From: Verrucomicrobia subdivision 3 bacterium UBA693 | GTDB lineage: Bacteria; Verrucomicrobiota; Verrucomicrobiia; Limisphaerales; UBA8199 | Assembly (NCBI GenBank): GCA_002298785.1 | Contig: DBMR01000008.1 | Location: 72,334 to 136,333 of the forward strand | Direction: 5' to 3' | Length of the DNA: 64,000 nt | Shown: positions 8,848-17,128 of the stretch, one piece after another | How positions within the stretch are numbered: position 1 is the first letter of the stretch | How the letters are laid out: each line of letters begins with the position of its first letter | Made by a program: the position numbers and the translations under genes | Notes under the pieces: model-generated | Told to the model about the DNA's origin: nothing | Database searches by the model: none | The model's input: only the letters and a program-made list of their open reading frames with translations

Positions 8848-9584
8848 GTTCCGAGCAGGACCCGGGTGAGAATGTAGTCCAGGATGACGATCATCACGAT
8901 GGAGTTAACCACGGCTTTAGTGACCGACCGACCGATGCCGCGGGGACCGCCGCGGGTCGTCAAGCCCTGGTGGCACGAAACCACTGCCACGACGATCGCG
9001 AAGATGAAACTCTTGAACACGCCGTTGGCGACGTCCTTGATCTCGACGACGTCCCGCAGGTTGGCGTAAAAAGTCTGGATGGGAATGGCGATCTGGTTGT
9101 TCGAGAAGCAGACCGTGGCTCCGCCGAGCCAGCCCACGAGAATCGCGAACACCACCAGGAGCGGCAACGCCACCGCGATGGAGACCAGGCGTGGCACCAC
9201 CAGGTAATGCACCGGATTGATGTTCATGGTCCGCAGGGCGTCGATTTCCTGGTAGACCCGCATCGAGCCAATTTCTGCCGCCATGGCCGAGCCGATGCGC
9301 CCGGCGATCAGGATCGACATCATGACCGGGGCGAGTTCGCGGCAGATGGCCATGCCCACGACACCACCGACGGCGCTGGAAAGCGATCGTTCCACCAACA
9401 CCGGCCCGGTCTGGAGCGCGATTACCGCGCCGATGAAAAACGACAGCAGACAGACCATCAACAGGCTGGCGTTACCGATTTCGAAGAATTGCTCGAAGAC
9501 CTTGTGGCGCTGACGCCACGCCACCGGCAAAGCCAGTATCGCACGCCAAAACAACAGCGCCATTTCTCCGACGTTTTGAAACAT
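8844..9584 (-). CDS. mlaE: Phospholipid ABC transporter permease MlaE
   Basis: This 246-aa integral membrane protein has the MlaE (DUF140) pattern. An amphipathic N-terminus leads into helices including LLMVCLLSFFIGAVIALQTG, the conserved block ELAPVMMSILIAGRIGSAMA, AEIGSMRVYQEIDAL, and the C-terminal TRGGPRGIGRSVTKAVV. It is the first gene of the E-F-D operon on this strand, and its stop overlaps the start of mlaF. It probably exchanges phospholipids with the inner membrane. The promoter should lie in 9585-9700, but I see no strong -35/-10 pair there. Confidence 0.92.
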   Translation of the reverse strand: MFQNVGEMALLFWRAILALPVAWRQRHKVFEQFFEIGNASLLMVCLLSFFIGAVIALQTGPVLVERSLSSAVGGVVGMAICRELAPVMMSILIAGRIGSAMAAEIGSMRVYQEIDALRTMNINPVHYLVVPRLVSIAVALPLLVVFAILVGWLGGATVCFSNNQIAIPIQTFYANLRDVVEIKDVANGVFKSFIFAIVVAVVSCHQGLTTRGGPRGIGRSVTKAVVNSIVMIVILDYILTRVLLGT

Positions 9585-9788
9585 ATAAATAGTGAACCCG
9601 TGACTGACAAAGTCACCACTGCACCAGGTGGCTCACTTTATCCGATGCTGCCGGGGAGTCAAACCCGACTAAACAAGTTGAAACGGGTCGCTGGCGTGGG
9701 GGCGGAGCCAGACGACGACCCTCGCCGCAGTGGACTTTTGTGTCGGGATGGTCGAGGGTGTGGTGATGTGAGGTAATCTGGATCGGTT

Positions 9789-10001
9789 ATGAGAACTACT
9801 TGCCTCGGTTTGGTCGTCGCGACCGGTATTTGTGCGATGTTCGCCCTGGGTTTGTTTGTGTCATCGGCACCCTGGCTGGCGCGGGAGAGCATTTTTGAGT
9901 TCACGGCCCGGGCGCCCACGGGGAAGAATCTTTCCGGCACCGACGCTGCGCCGAGTGCCGACCGCGAGCAGCCGCAGGGCAATTCAGAACAACGTGGGTA
10001 A
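9789..10001 (+). CDS. Small putative exported protein
   Basis: This is a weakly supported 70-aa frame. The first 28 residues look like a signal peptide or membrane anchor (LGLVVATGICAMFALGLFV, then SSAPWLA), followed by a short polar, charged tail with no recognisable domain. The ribosome-binding site is poor. It lies alone between the mla promoter region and an antitoxin gene. It may be a chance frame, because the opposite strand is also open here. Confidence 0.3.
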   Translation: MRTTCLGLVVATGICAMFALGLFVSSAPWLARESIFEFTARAPTGKNLSGTDAAPSADREQPQGNSEQRG

Positions 10002-10058
10002 ATTAGGAGGGGACATCGGAGGTTGCTGCGGGAGTTTCTGCCGACTAGGTTGAGTCGT

Positions 10059-10289
10059 ATGAAGACCATTACGGCCAAGGAGTTCTTTCATACTCCCTCG
10101 ATGTTGAGGAGATCGTACCCAGGGCAAACCCTCGTGGTCACTGATAATGGGAAGCCGTCGGTCACCGTGTCCAAGGTTGGGAGACGTCCGCGACTTTCCC
10201 GGGCCGAACTTGCCAAGCGGGCCATCGATACGAAGAGTGGTAAGAAGTTCGACTTTGTTGCTGCGCGCAGGAAGATCGAGACCAGGTGA
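10059..10289 (+). CDS. Type II antitoxin, Phd/YefM (VapB-like) family
   Basis: This 76-aa protein has the Phd/YefM pattern: MKTITAKEFF, an arginine-containing helix (MLRRSYPGQTLVVTDNGKP), and a C-terminal charged part that normally wraps the toxin. I prefer the ATG at 10059 over the upstream open frame from 10023, since it puts the conserved start at residue 1. Its stop TGA overlaps a GTG in the arrangement usual for coupled toxin genes, but that toxin frame ends after eight codons. The antitoxin therefore appears orphaned. It might still bind its operator or neutralise a toxin encoded elsewhere. Confidence 0.7.
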   Translation: MKTITAKEFFHTPSMLRRSYPGQTLVVTDNGKPSVTVSKVGRRPRLSRAELAKRAIDTKSGKKFDFVAARRKIETR

Positions 10290-10312
10290 GCACGATATAC
10301 GCTGATCGTTAA
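10286..10312 (+). pseudogene. Remnant start of a PIN-domain (VapC-like) toxin
   Basis: A GTG overlapping the antitoxin stop opens a frame reading VSTIYADR and then a stop. PIN-domain toxins characteristically begin with a hydrophobic strand ending in the first catalytic Asp, of the form xxxYAD. The position, GTGA overlap and this strand match a vapC start. The rest of the gene is missing, because the regulator gene on the other strand ends at 10309, exactly in the stop triplet. Eight codons are little evidence, so this is an inference. Confidence 0.4.
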
Positions 10313-10893
10313 GGCAGAGGTCTCGGTGGGGTGCCGATGGGAGCGTTGACCGAGGGCAAACCACCTGAGCCCACTGGAGGGGGAGCTCCGAAGACAGCCA
10401 GGATCGTGGCCACGAGTTGCTGAAAATCCACGGGTTTTTCAAAAAGAGCCACTGTCCCCGCTTCGAGCGCTTTTGCTTTGTACTCGGCAGATTCGGCCCC
10501 GGTGATGAGAATGATGGGGATGGCGGCCAGGTCGGGGAACCGCCGCAGCCATTGAATTACGGAAAAGCCGGTCCAATCAGTACTGCCGCTCGACGAGAAA
10601 TGGATGTCCAGAATCAGCAGTTCGGCTCGGCATTTATGAGCTGCTCCAGCTACTGATTCGCCGGTTGAGGTGGTGCTGACGTCAAACCCCAGCGCTTTCA
10701 GTTTTAATTCGAAAGCTTTGAGCACCACAGGGTTGTCGTCGGCTACCAGGATTCGTCGGTTCTGGCCAATCGTCTGGCCAAGAGCTGTGTTTGAGGCGGG
10801 CGAGCCTCCTTCCCGGGCAAAAGGGTCCTTTTCTTTGGCCTTTTGCCTCTTCTGCCAGTCGGGCAATTTTTTCTGATCTGCCAACTTTAACAT
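10309..10893 (-). CDS. Response regulator receiver-domain protein
   Basis: About 194 aa. A charged N-terminal tail of about 50 residues (LADQKKLPDWQKRQKAKEKD) precedes one REC domain. That domain has the acidic pair in ILVADDNP, the phosphoacceptor Asp in LLILDIHF, the Thr in ILITGAES and the Lys in LFEKPVDF. No DNA-binding or enzymatic output domain follows, only a Pro/Gly-rich tail. It probably acts by protein contact, like CheY or Spo0F. The acceptor is followed by a small insertion (FSSSGSTDW) before the usual FSVIQWLR helix. An ATG at 10893 or a GTG at 10902 could start it. No kinase gene is adjacent. Confidence 0.8.
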   Translation of the reverse strand: MLKLADQKKLPDWQKRQKAKEKDPFAREGGSPASNTALGQTIGQNRRILVADDNPVVLKAFELKLKALGFDVSTTSTGESVAGAAHKCRAELLILDIHFSSSGSTDWTGFSVIQWLRRFPDLAAIPIILITGAESAEYKAKALEAGTVALFEKPVDFQQLVATILAVFGAPPPVGSGGLPSVNAPIGTPPRPLP

Positions 10894-11189
10894 ATCAACC
10901 ACAAACGACTCTGGTGACTGTCACTGTTCCAAATTTGTACGGTTTTTATCCGCTCATAGACATTAACGGGTGATGGCATTTCATCACCTGTGGGTGAATT
11001 TGTCCCCTGCCCGACGATTCACCACAGATTGGGCCGCCGTCGGAATGTGCAGCCGTTTTTGTGCCAAAGTATTGGAATATGGCACATCGGTGAGGTTGGA
11101 GGCGCAGCCGTGATGGGGTTCTGGACCAGGGCGCGTAAATCCCTGCTAGCCATCATGGCGGACATGGGCAATCTTTCGGGCATTCAATT
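10894..11189. other. Divergent intergenic region with a hairpin
   Basis: This spacer separates the receiver protein (-) from the reductase (+). A clean hairpin lies at 10969-10988 (GGTGATG, six-base loop, CATCACC), and a shorter palindrome GTGACTGTCAC lies around 10916-10926. Either could be an operator for one of the divergent genes. I see no coding frame that deserves annotation. Confidence 0.4.
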
Positions 11190-12008
11190 ATGGAAGCCAG
11201 CGTTGCCAAGCCCTACAATGCCACTGTCACGGGCCGGGAGGCCATCAATCCCCAGTTGCTGATCCTGCGAGTGGAGCCGGATGCCCCATTGTTCGAGTTT
11301 ACGCCAGGCCAATTTGCGGTGCTGGGACTTCTAGGCTCCGCGTCGCGAGTGCCGGAAGCTGAGGTCGAGCTGCCTCCCGCGCCGCCGGACAAAATGATTC
11401 GCCGGGCGTATTCGATCGCCTCCTCGAGCCTGGAGCGGCGGTATCTCGAGTTTTACCTGACCCTGGTCACGAGCGGCCAGCTTACGCCGCGGCTCTTTGC
11501 GCTAAAACATGGGGACCGGATTTTCCTGGGGCCCAAGAGCAGCGGAGTGTTTACACTGGATCGAGTTGCTGCCGGCAAATCCGTGGTGCTGGTGGCGACG
11601 GGGACCGGGTTGGCCCCTTACATTTCCATGCTGCGCACGTTGCTTATTTCCGAGACCCAACGCCGGTTCGTGGTGCTGCACGGCGCGCGATATAGCTGGG
11701 ACCTGGGCTACCGCGGCGAACTGGAAAGCCTGGCCCGGTTGCGACCCAATTTCACTTACGTCCCCACGATCACCCGCCCGGAGCAGGATATTCGGTTTCA
11801 TGGCCGCGTGGGGCGCCTGCAAGTCCTGCTCGAACAGGGGGTAGTGGAGCAGGAATCCGGAGTGAAGCTGGACCCGGCCGAGACGGAGGTTTTTCTGTGC
11901 GGCAATCCAGACATGGTGATCGCCGCCAAAGCGCTGTTGCAGGCGAAAGGTTTCCAGGCCGACCACGGCAAGGACATCGGCACCATCCACGTCGAGGAGT
12001 ACTGGTGA
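11190..12008 (+). CDS. Ferredoxin/flavodoxin-NADP(+) reductase
   Basis: This 272-aa flavoprotein has the FNR fold. The FAD-binding part contains FTPGQFAVLGLL and RRAYSIASS. The NADP part contains VLVATGTGLAPYISMLR and EVFLCGNPDM, and the C-terminus ends EEYW, the aromatic tail that stacks on FAD in bacterial Fpr enzymes. It should pass electrons between NADPH and ferredoxin or flavodoxin in the cytoplasm. An insertion around residues 55-68 (VPEAEVELPPAPPD) lengthens the first domain. The last codon overlaps the GTG start of the following oxidoreductase (GTGA), so the two are translationally coupled. Confidence 0.9.
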   Translation: MEASVAKPYNATVTGREAINPQLLILRVEPDAPLFEFTPGQFAVLGLLGSASRVPEAEVELPPAPPDKMIRRAYSIASSSLERRYLEFYLTLVTSGQLTPRLFALKHGDRIFLGPKSSGVFTLDRVAAGKSVVLVATGTGLAPYISMLRTLLISETQRRFVVLHGARYSWDLGYRGELESLARLRPNFTYVPTITRPEQDIRFHGRVGRLQVLLEQGVVEQESGVKLDPAETEVFLCGNPDMVIAAKALLQAKGFQADHGKDIGTIHVEEYW

Positions 12009-13045
12009 AGCGCGTTCGGTGGGGAGTTATTGGTTCGGGCGGCATTGCGCGGCGCCGGACGATACCTGAAGGCATCCTGCCGGCGGGGAACGCCGAACTG
12101 GTGGCGGTGTACGGGGTTAATCCGCGCACGAACGCAGAGGTCGCCCGCGAGTTCGGCGCCCGGGCGGTTCAAAGCCTGGACGAATTGTTCGGCAGCGGTG
12201 TGGACGCGATATATATCGCTTCGCCTCCAGACAAGCATCTCGAGCAGACGCGTGCGTGCGCGCAGGCGGGTAAGCATGTGCTGTGCGAGAAGCCGCTGGG
12301 CGTCACCGTGGCCCAGGCCCGGGAAATGATCCAGGTATGCCAGGAAGCGCGGGTCACCTTTGGAACGGCGTTCATGATGCGGTTTCACGCGCAACATCGG
12401 GAAGCGCTGCGACTGGTGCGGGAGGGCCGATTGGGGCAACCCGTCTTTGGTCGCGCCCAGCTATCCTGCTGGTATCCGCCTATGCCCGGAGCCTGGCGGC
12501 AGGACCCGGCTCAAAGTGGCGGCGGGTCCCTGATCGACATTGGCGGGCACTGCATCGATTTGCTCGAGATGTTCTTCGGAAGAGTTCGAGCCGTGAATTG
12601 TGTCATTCGACGCGTGGTGCAGGATTATCCGCCGGAAGACGGCGCGGTGGCCACGTTGACGTTTGAGAACGGGGCCCTGGGCGTGGTGGACACGTTTTTT
12701 TGCATCCCCGACGAAGCCAGCCGCAACGTGCTGGAGTTATATGGCTCGCAGGGCGGCATCTGGGCGGCGGGCACCATCGGGCAGGAGTCAGGAGGCGAGA
12801 TGACCGCGTGTCTGAAAGGCGCGCTTCCGGGTTACGACGCGCTTCAGGAGCGCCCAGTGGGCGGCGGAGTGCCCATCAACCCCGTTCCGGTGAATACTTA
12901 CCGTGCGGAGATTGAGGAATTTGGCCAGGCGATAATCGAGGGTCGTGAACCGGTAAACAGCGGCTCGCTCGGACTTCGGAGCCAGGAGGTGCTGGCGGCC
13001 TGTTACGAATCGGCGCACCGGCAACGGCAAATCGAGATCGCCTGA
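12005..13045 (+). CDS. Gfo/Idh/MocA family oxidoreductase
   Basis: This 346-aa NAD(P)-dependent dehydrogenase has an N-terminal Rossmann fold (WGVIGSGGIARRRTIP) and the family motif CEKPLGVTVAQA near residues 94-105. The C-terminal substrate domain contains GGSLIDIGGHCIDLLE, whose His is the usual catalytic or metal-side residue. No signal peptide is visible, so it is cytoplasmic, unlike the exported relative at 19029-20453. The GTG at 12005 is chosen because it overlaps the stop of the FNR gene; the frame is open further upstream but only inside fpr. The substrate, probably a sugar or inositol derivative, cannot be deduced. Confidence 0.88.
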   Translation: MKRVRWGVIGSGGIARRRTIPEGILPAGNAELVAVYGVNPRTNAEVAREFGARAVQSLDELFGSGVDAIYIASPPDKHLEQTRACAQAGKHVLCEKPLGVTVAQAREMIQVCQEARVTFGTAFMMRFHAQHREALRLVREGRLGQPVFGRAQLSCWYPPMPGAWRQDPAQSGGGSLIDIGGHCIDLLEMFFGRVRAVNCVIRRVVQDYPPEDGAVATLTFENGALGVVDTFFCIPDEASRNVLELYGSQGGIWAAGTIGQESGGEMTACLKGALPGYDALQERPVGGGVPINPVPVNTYRAEIEEFGQAIIEGREPVNSGSLGLRSQEVLAACYESAHRQRQIEIA

Positions 13046-13051
13046 TCCGCC

Positions 13052-13744
13052 TTACCGTTTGTGATTGAAGCCCGACGTGCGGTACTTCTGTTGCGCGAGA
13101 GTTTCCGCGTGCGTCAAAAGGTTTTCCTGGTTTTGCAGCACTTGCCAATCGAGGCCTTCCAGCAGTCGGCCCCCGTCCAGGAACGCGTTTTGCCAGTCGT
13201 CGCGTCCGAGCCGAAGGGGTGGAGGTTGCACGGACCCCTGAATGAGCAAACCCTCGCGCGTGCGGCGCTGAGCTGCTCCGGCAACTTTCTTTCCGTTCCA
13301 CAAGACATCGTGCTGCTCGTAGCCGTCGAAGCACTGGCCGAAAACAGTTTTGCGGGCTTGCGGCGCGAGCGAAGTCGGCACCTGGAGCGTGGCGAAAGCC
13401 TGCCGCACCAGTTCATGCACGCGGCGATAGCTCTCGGTCGCCCGCAATTCATACCAGGGATCCGAAACGGGGAAAGCCAGGCTGTAAGTCCAATCCCGAT
13501 CATGCGGCACGATGCCTCCGCCAGTGGGGCGGCGGATCAGGGGCCGCAGAGGCGTGGTGGCGGCGACCTCGGCGTAGCGTTGGAAATAGCCAAACGTGGC
13601 GGCGGGTTCGCGCCAGGAATAGAAACGTAAAATCGGTGCCCGCGCTTCCAGGGCGGCGGCCAGCAGCGCTTCATCCACAGCCATGTTGCCGGCGCTGTCA
13701 CCGGCGCCGGAACTGAACCACAAGGCGGTGCGCATGGGGATCAT
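13052..13744 (-). CDS. Lipoate-protein ligase A family protein
   Basis: This 230-aa protein belongs to the BPL/LplA/LipB superfamily. It has LRFYSWREPAATFGYFQ, the nucleotide-loop RRPTGGGIVPHD, and the lysine-bearing NGKKVAGAAQRRTREGLLIQGS, where the Lys normally contacts lipoyl-AMP. It should attach lipoate, or transfer octanoate, to E2 or GcvH proteins. The frame continues upstream to 13804, but that would overlap the LysE gene. ATG at 13744, or the closer ATG at 13735, gives normal spacing after the LysE stop at 13755. It is the last gene of a four-gene run after psd, pssA and lysE. Confidence 0.85.
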   Translation of the reverse strand: MIPMRTALWFSSGAGDSAGNMAVDEALLAAALEARAPILRFYSWREPAATFGYFQRYAEVAATTPLRPLIRRPTGGGIVPHDRDWTYSLAFPVSDPWYELRATESYRRVHELVRQAFATLQVPTSLAPQARKTVFGQCFDGYEQHDVLWNGKKVAGAAQRRTREGLLIQGSVQPPPLRLGRDDWQNAFLDGGRLLEGLDWQVLQNQENLLTHAETLAQQKYRTSGFNHKR

Positions 13745-13754
13745 CCGGGCCGGC

Positions 13755-14444
13755 TCACATTCGGTGCCGGGCCATTTGCCAGACAATGGTGGCGCCGTGC
13801 ACAAAGGCCAGGGCCAGCAAACCGACGCCGGAGATACGTTCCATTTTCAGGAGCGTGGCTTCTTTGAATTTGCCATGCCCGCGGGAGACCACATAGCTGA
13901 GACCGAGGAACCAGAGGCCGACGCTGCACGCCACCCCGGCCACACAGGCGAGTTTGCCCGACCAATCCGGCGTCACCCATTCGCGGCTGATGAAGTTGGC
14001 GGCCAGCACCACCCAAAACACCAGCACCCCCACATTTCCCAGTACCCGCACCAGCCCGGTCATGAACGCCGACGTGGGATGAAAACGGGTCTCGATGCGT
14101 TCTTCGATGCGATCCGCGGCATCGCTGAGATGCACCGGGGCGACGACCGACTTGGCGAGCACGAATTTGATCCCCAGGAACAGCATGAAGACGAAACTGG
14201 CCAGCTCCATCACGGCCTTGATGTAACCCCGGGTGAAGAACGAGGCAAAACCGGTGAAAGCGATGAAGCAGTAGATCACCTCCATCACGGTGGCGCCCAG
14301 GCCGATCATGGCCGCCCATTTGAATCCCTTCCGCGCGCCCTCGTTCAGGATCGTCACGTTGATGGGACCGACAGGAATGGATAACAACAAACCGCTAATC
14401 AACCCGGTGATACCGGCCAGGACGATGGGCGGCAGGTCATCCAT
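13755..14444 (-). CDS. LysE/RhtB family amino-acid exporter
   Basis: This 229-aa membrane protein carries the LysE-type N-terminus GLISGLLLSIPVGPINVTIL and five or six hydrophobic helices. It should export amino acids or a related small molecule across the inner membrane. It starts three bases after the pssA stop and ends ten bases before the lipoate-ligase start, so it lies inside a tight operon with phospholipid genes. A central hydrophilic loop near residues 95-115 (DAADRIEERIETRF) is normal for the family. The substrate cannot be predicted. Confidence 0.85.
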   Translation of the reverse strand: MDDLPPIVLAGITGLISGLLLSIPVGPINVTILNEGARKGFKWAAMIGLGATVMEVIYCFIAFTGFASFFTRGYIKAVMELASFVFMLFLGIKFVLAKSVVAPVHLSDAADRIEERIETRFHPTSAFMTGLVRVLGNVGVLVFWVVLAANFISREWVTPDWSGKLACVAGVACSVGLWFLGLSYVVSRGHGKFKEATLLKMERISGVGLLALAFVHGATIVWQMARHRM

Positions 14445-14447
14445 GGC

Positions 14448-15335
14448 TTAGCTCTGCCGGTTCCCGTTGTGGGGATGGGTCCCATCCAGCCCTTCGTCCT
14501 CGTCTTCTTCCTCCTCGATCTCGCGGCGAACGCGCCGGGAAATGCGCGGGCGGACGAAACCGTAGAGGAGGTAAATGGTGAACAGCGCCGGTAACACGTA
14601 GAACAGGATGCGCTCCTGCAGCACCAGGACAAATCCCAGGAACAACGCCGCGCCAATCGCCTTGGCAAAAGTGCTGGTGGACCGCAGCCCCAGGGACTTG
14701 AACGTGGGATACTTCACGGTGCTGACCATCATGGCGGACAGGAACAGCAGCACCGCCACGAGGAGGTATTTCCACCGACCGAGGGTCTTTTCGTTTTCGT
14801 TAAGTTGGATGATCAGCAGGGTCAGCGACGCCACCAGGCCGGCGGCCGAAGGGATGGGGAATCCCAGGAATTCTTTGCCGCCCCCGCTGCCGGCCTGGGC
14901 CGCCAGGCAGTTGAACCGGGCGAGCCGGAACGCGCCGCAGATCAGGTAAATGGAAGCGATAAACCAGCCCCACTCGGGGTGTCCTTCGAAGACGTCGCCC
15001 AGCACCACCCGATGCACCAGGAAAGCCGGCGCCGCCCCGAATGAAATCAAGTCCGCCAGGGAATCGAACTCGCGTCCGAAAGGGCTTTCCACGCCGCCCA
15101 TGCGCGCCACGCGGCCGTCGAACAGGTCAAAAATGCAGGCCAGCAGGATGAAGCCCAGGGCGATTTTGATCGCGTGATAATTGCCGCTGGCGAGGTCGGC
15201 TTCGACGATTTTAGTGAGAGCGACAAATCCGCAAAACAGGTTTCCAGCCGTGAGCAGGTTGGGGAGGAAATAGATTTTGAGCTTCGGCTCGGGGTCGCCG
15301 CTCGGGGCTGGGACGGTGGGGGAACCGGGTTGCAT
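14448..15335 (-). CDS. pssA: CDP-diacylglycerol--serine O-phosphatidyltransferase
   Basis: This roughly 295-aa integral membrane enzyme makes phosphatidylserine from CDP-diacylglycerol and serine. The CDP-alcohol phosphotransferase signature is intact: DGRVARMGGVESPFGREFDS followed by LAD. The ATG at 15335 gives 19 bases after the psd stop; an in-frame start at 15368 would overlap psd by 14 bases. The C-terminus has an acidic tail (EIEEEEDEDEGLDG). It follows psd directly, so synthesis and decarboxylation of phosphatidylserine are co-transcribed, giving phosphatidylethanolamine as the likely main lipid. Confidence 0.92.
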   Translation of the reverse strand: MQPGSPTVPAPSGDPEPKLKIYFLPNLLTAGNLFCGFVALTKIVEADLASGNYHAIKIALGFILLACIFDLFDGRVARMGGVESPFGREFDSLADLISFGAAPAFLVHRVVLGDVFEGHPEWGWFIASIYLICGAFRLARFNCLAAQAGSGGGKEFLGFPIPSAAGLVASLTLLIIQLNENEKTLGRWKYLLVAVLLFLSAMMVSTVKYPTFKSLGLRSTSTFAKAIGAALFLGFVLVLQERILFYVLPALFTIYLLYGFVRPRISRRVRREIEEEEDEDEGLDGTHPHNGNRQS

Positions 15336-15354
15336 GGCGCCGAGAATTCCGGTG

Positions 15355-16047
15355 CTAAGCCGGATCAAATTCCGCCAGGACCGTTACGCCGCCTACCACT
15401 TTGTCGTTGAGTTTCACTTTGATTTTGGCGTTCGCCGGCAAATAGACGTCGGCCCGGGATCCAAATTGAATCAGGCTGATGCGTTCGCCGCGTGCCACGT
15501 CGTCGCCTTCCTGGACGAAAGGCACAATGCGCCGTGCGATGAGCCCGGCGACCAGTCGCACGGCCATTTTCATGCCCGCCGGTTCCGCGCACTCGAAGCC
15601 GATGAGGGCGTTTTCGTTGTGTTGCGCCGAGTCGGTGCGCAGGGCGTTCAGGAACTGGCCGGTGGTATATTTGTAGAAAGCGATCTTGCCTCCCACCGGC
15701 GCGTTTTGGACGTGGACATCGAAGACGGAGAGGAAGATGGATACGCGCTGGCATTCGCCGCCCATGAACAGGGGTTCGTTGGCGGTATCGATTACGTCCA
15801 CTTTGCCGTGGGCGGGAGCGACCACCAGGCGGCTGCCGACGGGCGGTTGGGCTTCCGGATCGCGAAAGAAGTAGAGCGTGAACAACCCGAACAACACCCA
15901 AACCACAATCAGGAAAGGGGTGAGGGCCACCAGAACACTGCCGACCACCGCCGCGAAGAATCCCATCCCCATGAGCAGCCCGACCAGGATCAACGAAATG
16001 ATGATCAGCTTGTAGGCGGCTTTTCTGGCTTTGCCGTGATTTTTCAT
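15355..16047 (-). CDS. psd: Phosphatidylserine decarboxylase proenzyme
   Basis: About 230 aa, of the short Psd type. Two N-terminal helices (ISLILVGLLMGMGFFAAVV and VLVALTPFLIVVWVLFGLF) precede the catalytic part. QFGSRADVYLP contains the Gly-Ser at which self-cleavage produces the pyruvoyl-bearing alpha chain. The start is taken at MKNHGKARKA (ATG at 16047), since the longer frame to 16083 adds a non-conserved stretch. The enzyme converts phosphatidylserine to phosphatidylethanolamine at the inner membrane. It is the first gene of the run psd-pssA-lysE-lplA-like. Confidence 0.92.
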   Translation of the reverse strand: MKNHGKARKAAYKLIIISLILVGLLMGMGFFAAVVGSVLVALTPFLIVVWVLFGLFTLYFFRDPEAQPPVGSRLVVAPAHGKVDVIDTANEPLFMGGECQRVSIFLSVFDVHVQNAPVGGKIAFYKYTTGQFLNALRTDSAQHNENALIGFECAEPAGMKMAVRLVAGLIARRIVPFVQEGDDVARGERISLIQFGSRADVYLPANAKIKVKLNDKVVGGVTVLAEFDPA

Positions 16048-16142
16048 CTGCCCCCAACTTAGAGGGTTACACGCCGCGGTCAAAAGTTATTTCTCGCGTG
16101 CGCGCCCGGGCGCGGTGCGCCCGGCGCCTCCCGTGCCGTCGC

Positions 16143-16913
16143 TCACATCCCCATGATTTGGTAACCGCAATCGACGTATATGACTTGGCCGGTGATCGCG
16201 GCCGCGCCGTCGCTCGCCAGGAACAAGCCGGTAGCCCCCAATTCCTCTGGAACCAGGTTGCGTTTCAAGGGAGAGCGGGCCTCGTAAACCTTGAGCATCT
16301 CGGAAAAACCGGATATGCCACGCGCGGCCAGAGTGTTAACCGGACCGGCGCTGATGCAGTTGACGCGAATTTTTTGCTGCCCGAGGTCATAAGCCAGGTA
16401 GCGGGTACTGGCTTCGAGCGAGGCCTTGGCCACCCCCATGACGTTGTAGTGCGGGACGACTTTCTCCGCGCCGTAGTAACTCATGCCGATGATGCTGCCG
16501 CCTTCGGTCATGAGCGGCGCGGCGCCCCTGGCGAGGGCCACCAGCGAATAGGCGCTGACATCGTGGGCGATCCGAAACGCCTCCCGGCTCGTGTTAACAA
16601 ATTCACCCTCGAGCGCGTCCTTGGGGGCGAACGCCACCGAATGCAACAGCAGGTGCAGCTTCCCGAATTTCTCGGCCACGGTCTTGAACACCAGGTCGAT
16701 CTGATCGTCCTTGGTCACGTCGCAGGGCAAAATCAGCGTGTCGGCGCCAAAAGTCGCGGCGAGTTCCTCGACGTTTTCCCGGATGCGCTCACCCTGGTAC
16801 GTGAACGCGAGGCGCGCGCCGGCCTTGTGCCAGGCCTGGGCAATCGCCCACGCGATGGAACGTTTGTTTGCTACTCCGAAAACAATCCCGAGTTTACCAG
16901 CCAATAATGACAT
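16143..16913 (-). CDS. fabI: Enoyl-[acyl-carrier-protein] reductase (NADH), FabI
   Basis: This 256-aa protein is typical of FabI. The N-terminus GKLGIVFGVANKRSIAWAIA is the atypical nucleotide-binding loop of this enzyme. The catalytic Tyr-(x)6-Lys is visible in HYNVMGVAKA, with the first active-site Tyr just before it in SYYGAEK. SAGPVNTLAARGI contains the substrate-loop residues. It reduces trans-2-enoyl-ACP in the last step of each fatty-acid elongation cycle. It is transcribed alone, upstream of psd but 95 bases away from it. Confidence 0.95.
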   Translation of the reverse strand: MSLLAGKLGIVFGVANKRSIAWAIAQAWHKAGARLAFTYQGERIRENVEELAATFGADTLILPCDVTKDDQIDLVFKTVAEKFGKLHLLLHSVAFAPKDALEGEFVNTSREAFRIAHDVSAYSLVALARGAAPLMTEGGSIIGMSYYGAEKVVPHYNVMGVAKASLEASTRYLAYDLGQQKIRVNCISAGPVNTLAARGISGFSEMLKVYEARSPLKRNLVPEELGATGLFLASDGAAAITGQVIYVDCGYQIMGM

Positions 16914-17128
16914 GTTTGATTTTTCCGTGCTGCCACCTCGTTTGACCCCGTTCTGGAGCCCCTGGAGGCCCCATACGTGTAGGTAAATCCCCCGCCTCTG
17001 GCAAGTTTAGAAATACGCTATATTCCGCTTCCTAATGATTTCGAACACCTTAGGCACGGCGCGCCATCGCTGCGGCCGGGATCGACTGCGGGCCAAACCG
17101 CCGGTTTTTAGACCGGTGGGGCGGGGTG
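16914..17128. other. Spacer with a weak hairpin
   Basis: This is non-coding sequence between fabI and the nucleoside hydrolase gene. An imperfect GC hairpin at about 17098-17122 (CCGCCGGT, a T-rich loop, ACCGGTGG) lies just after the nucleoside hydrolase stop and may terminate it, although no T-tract follows on that strand. Confidence 0.35.
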
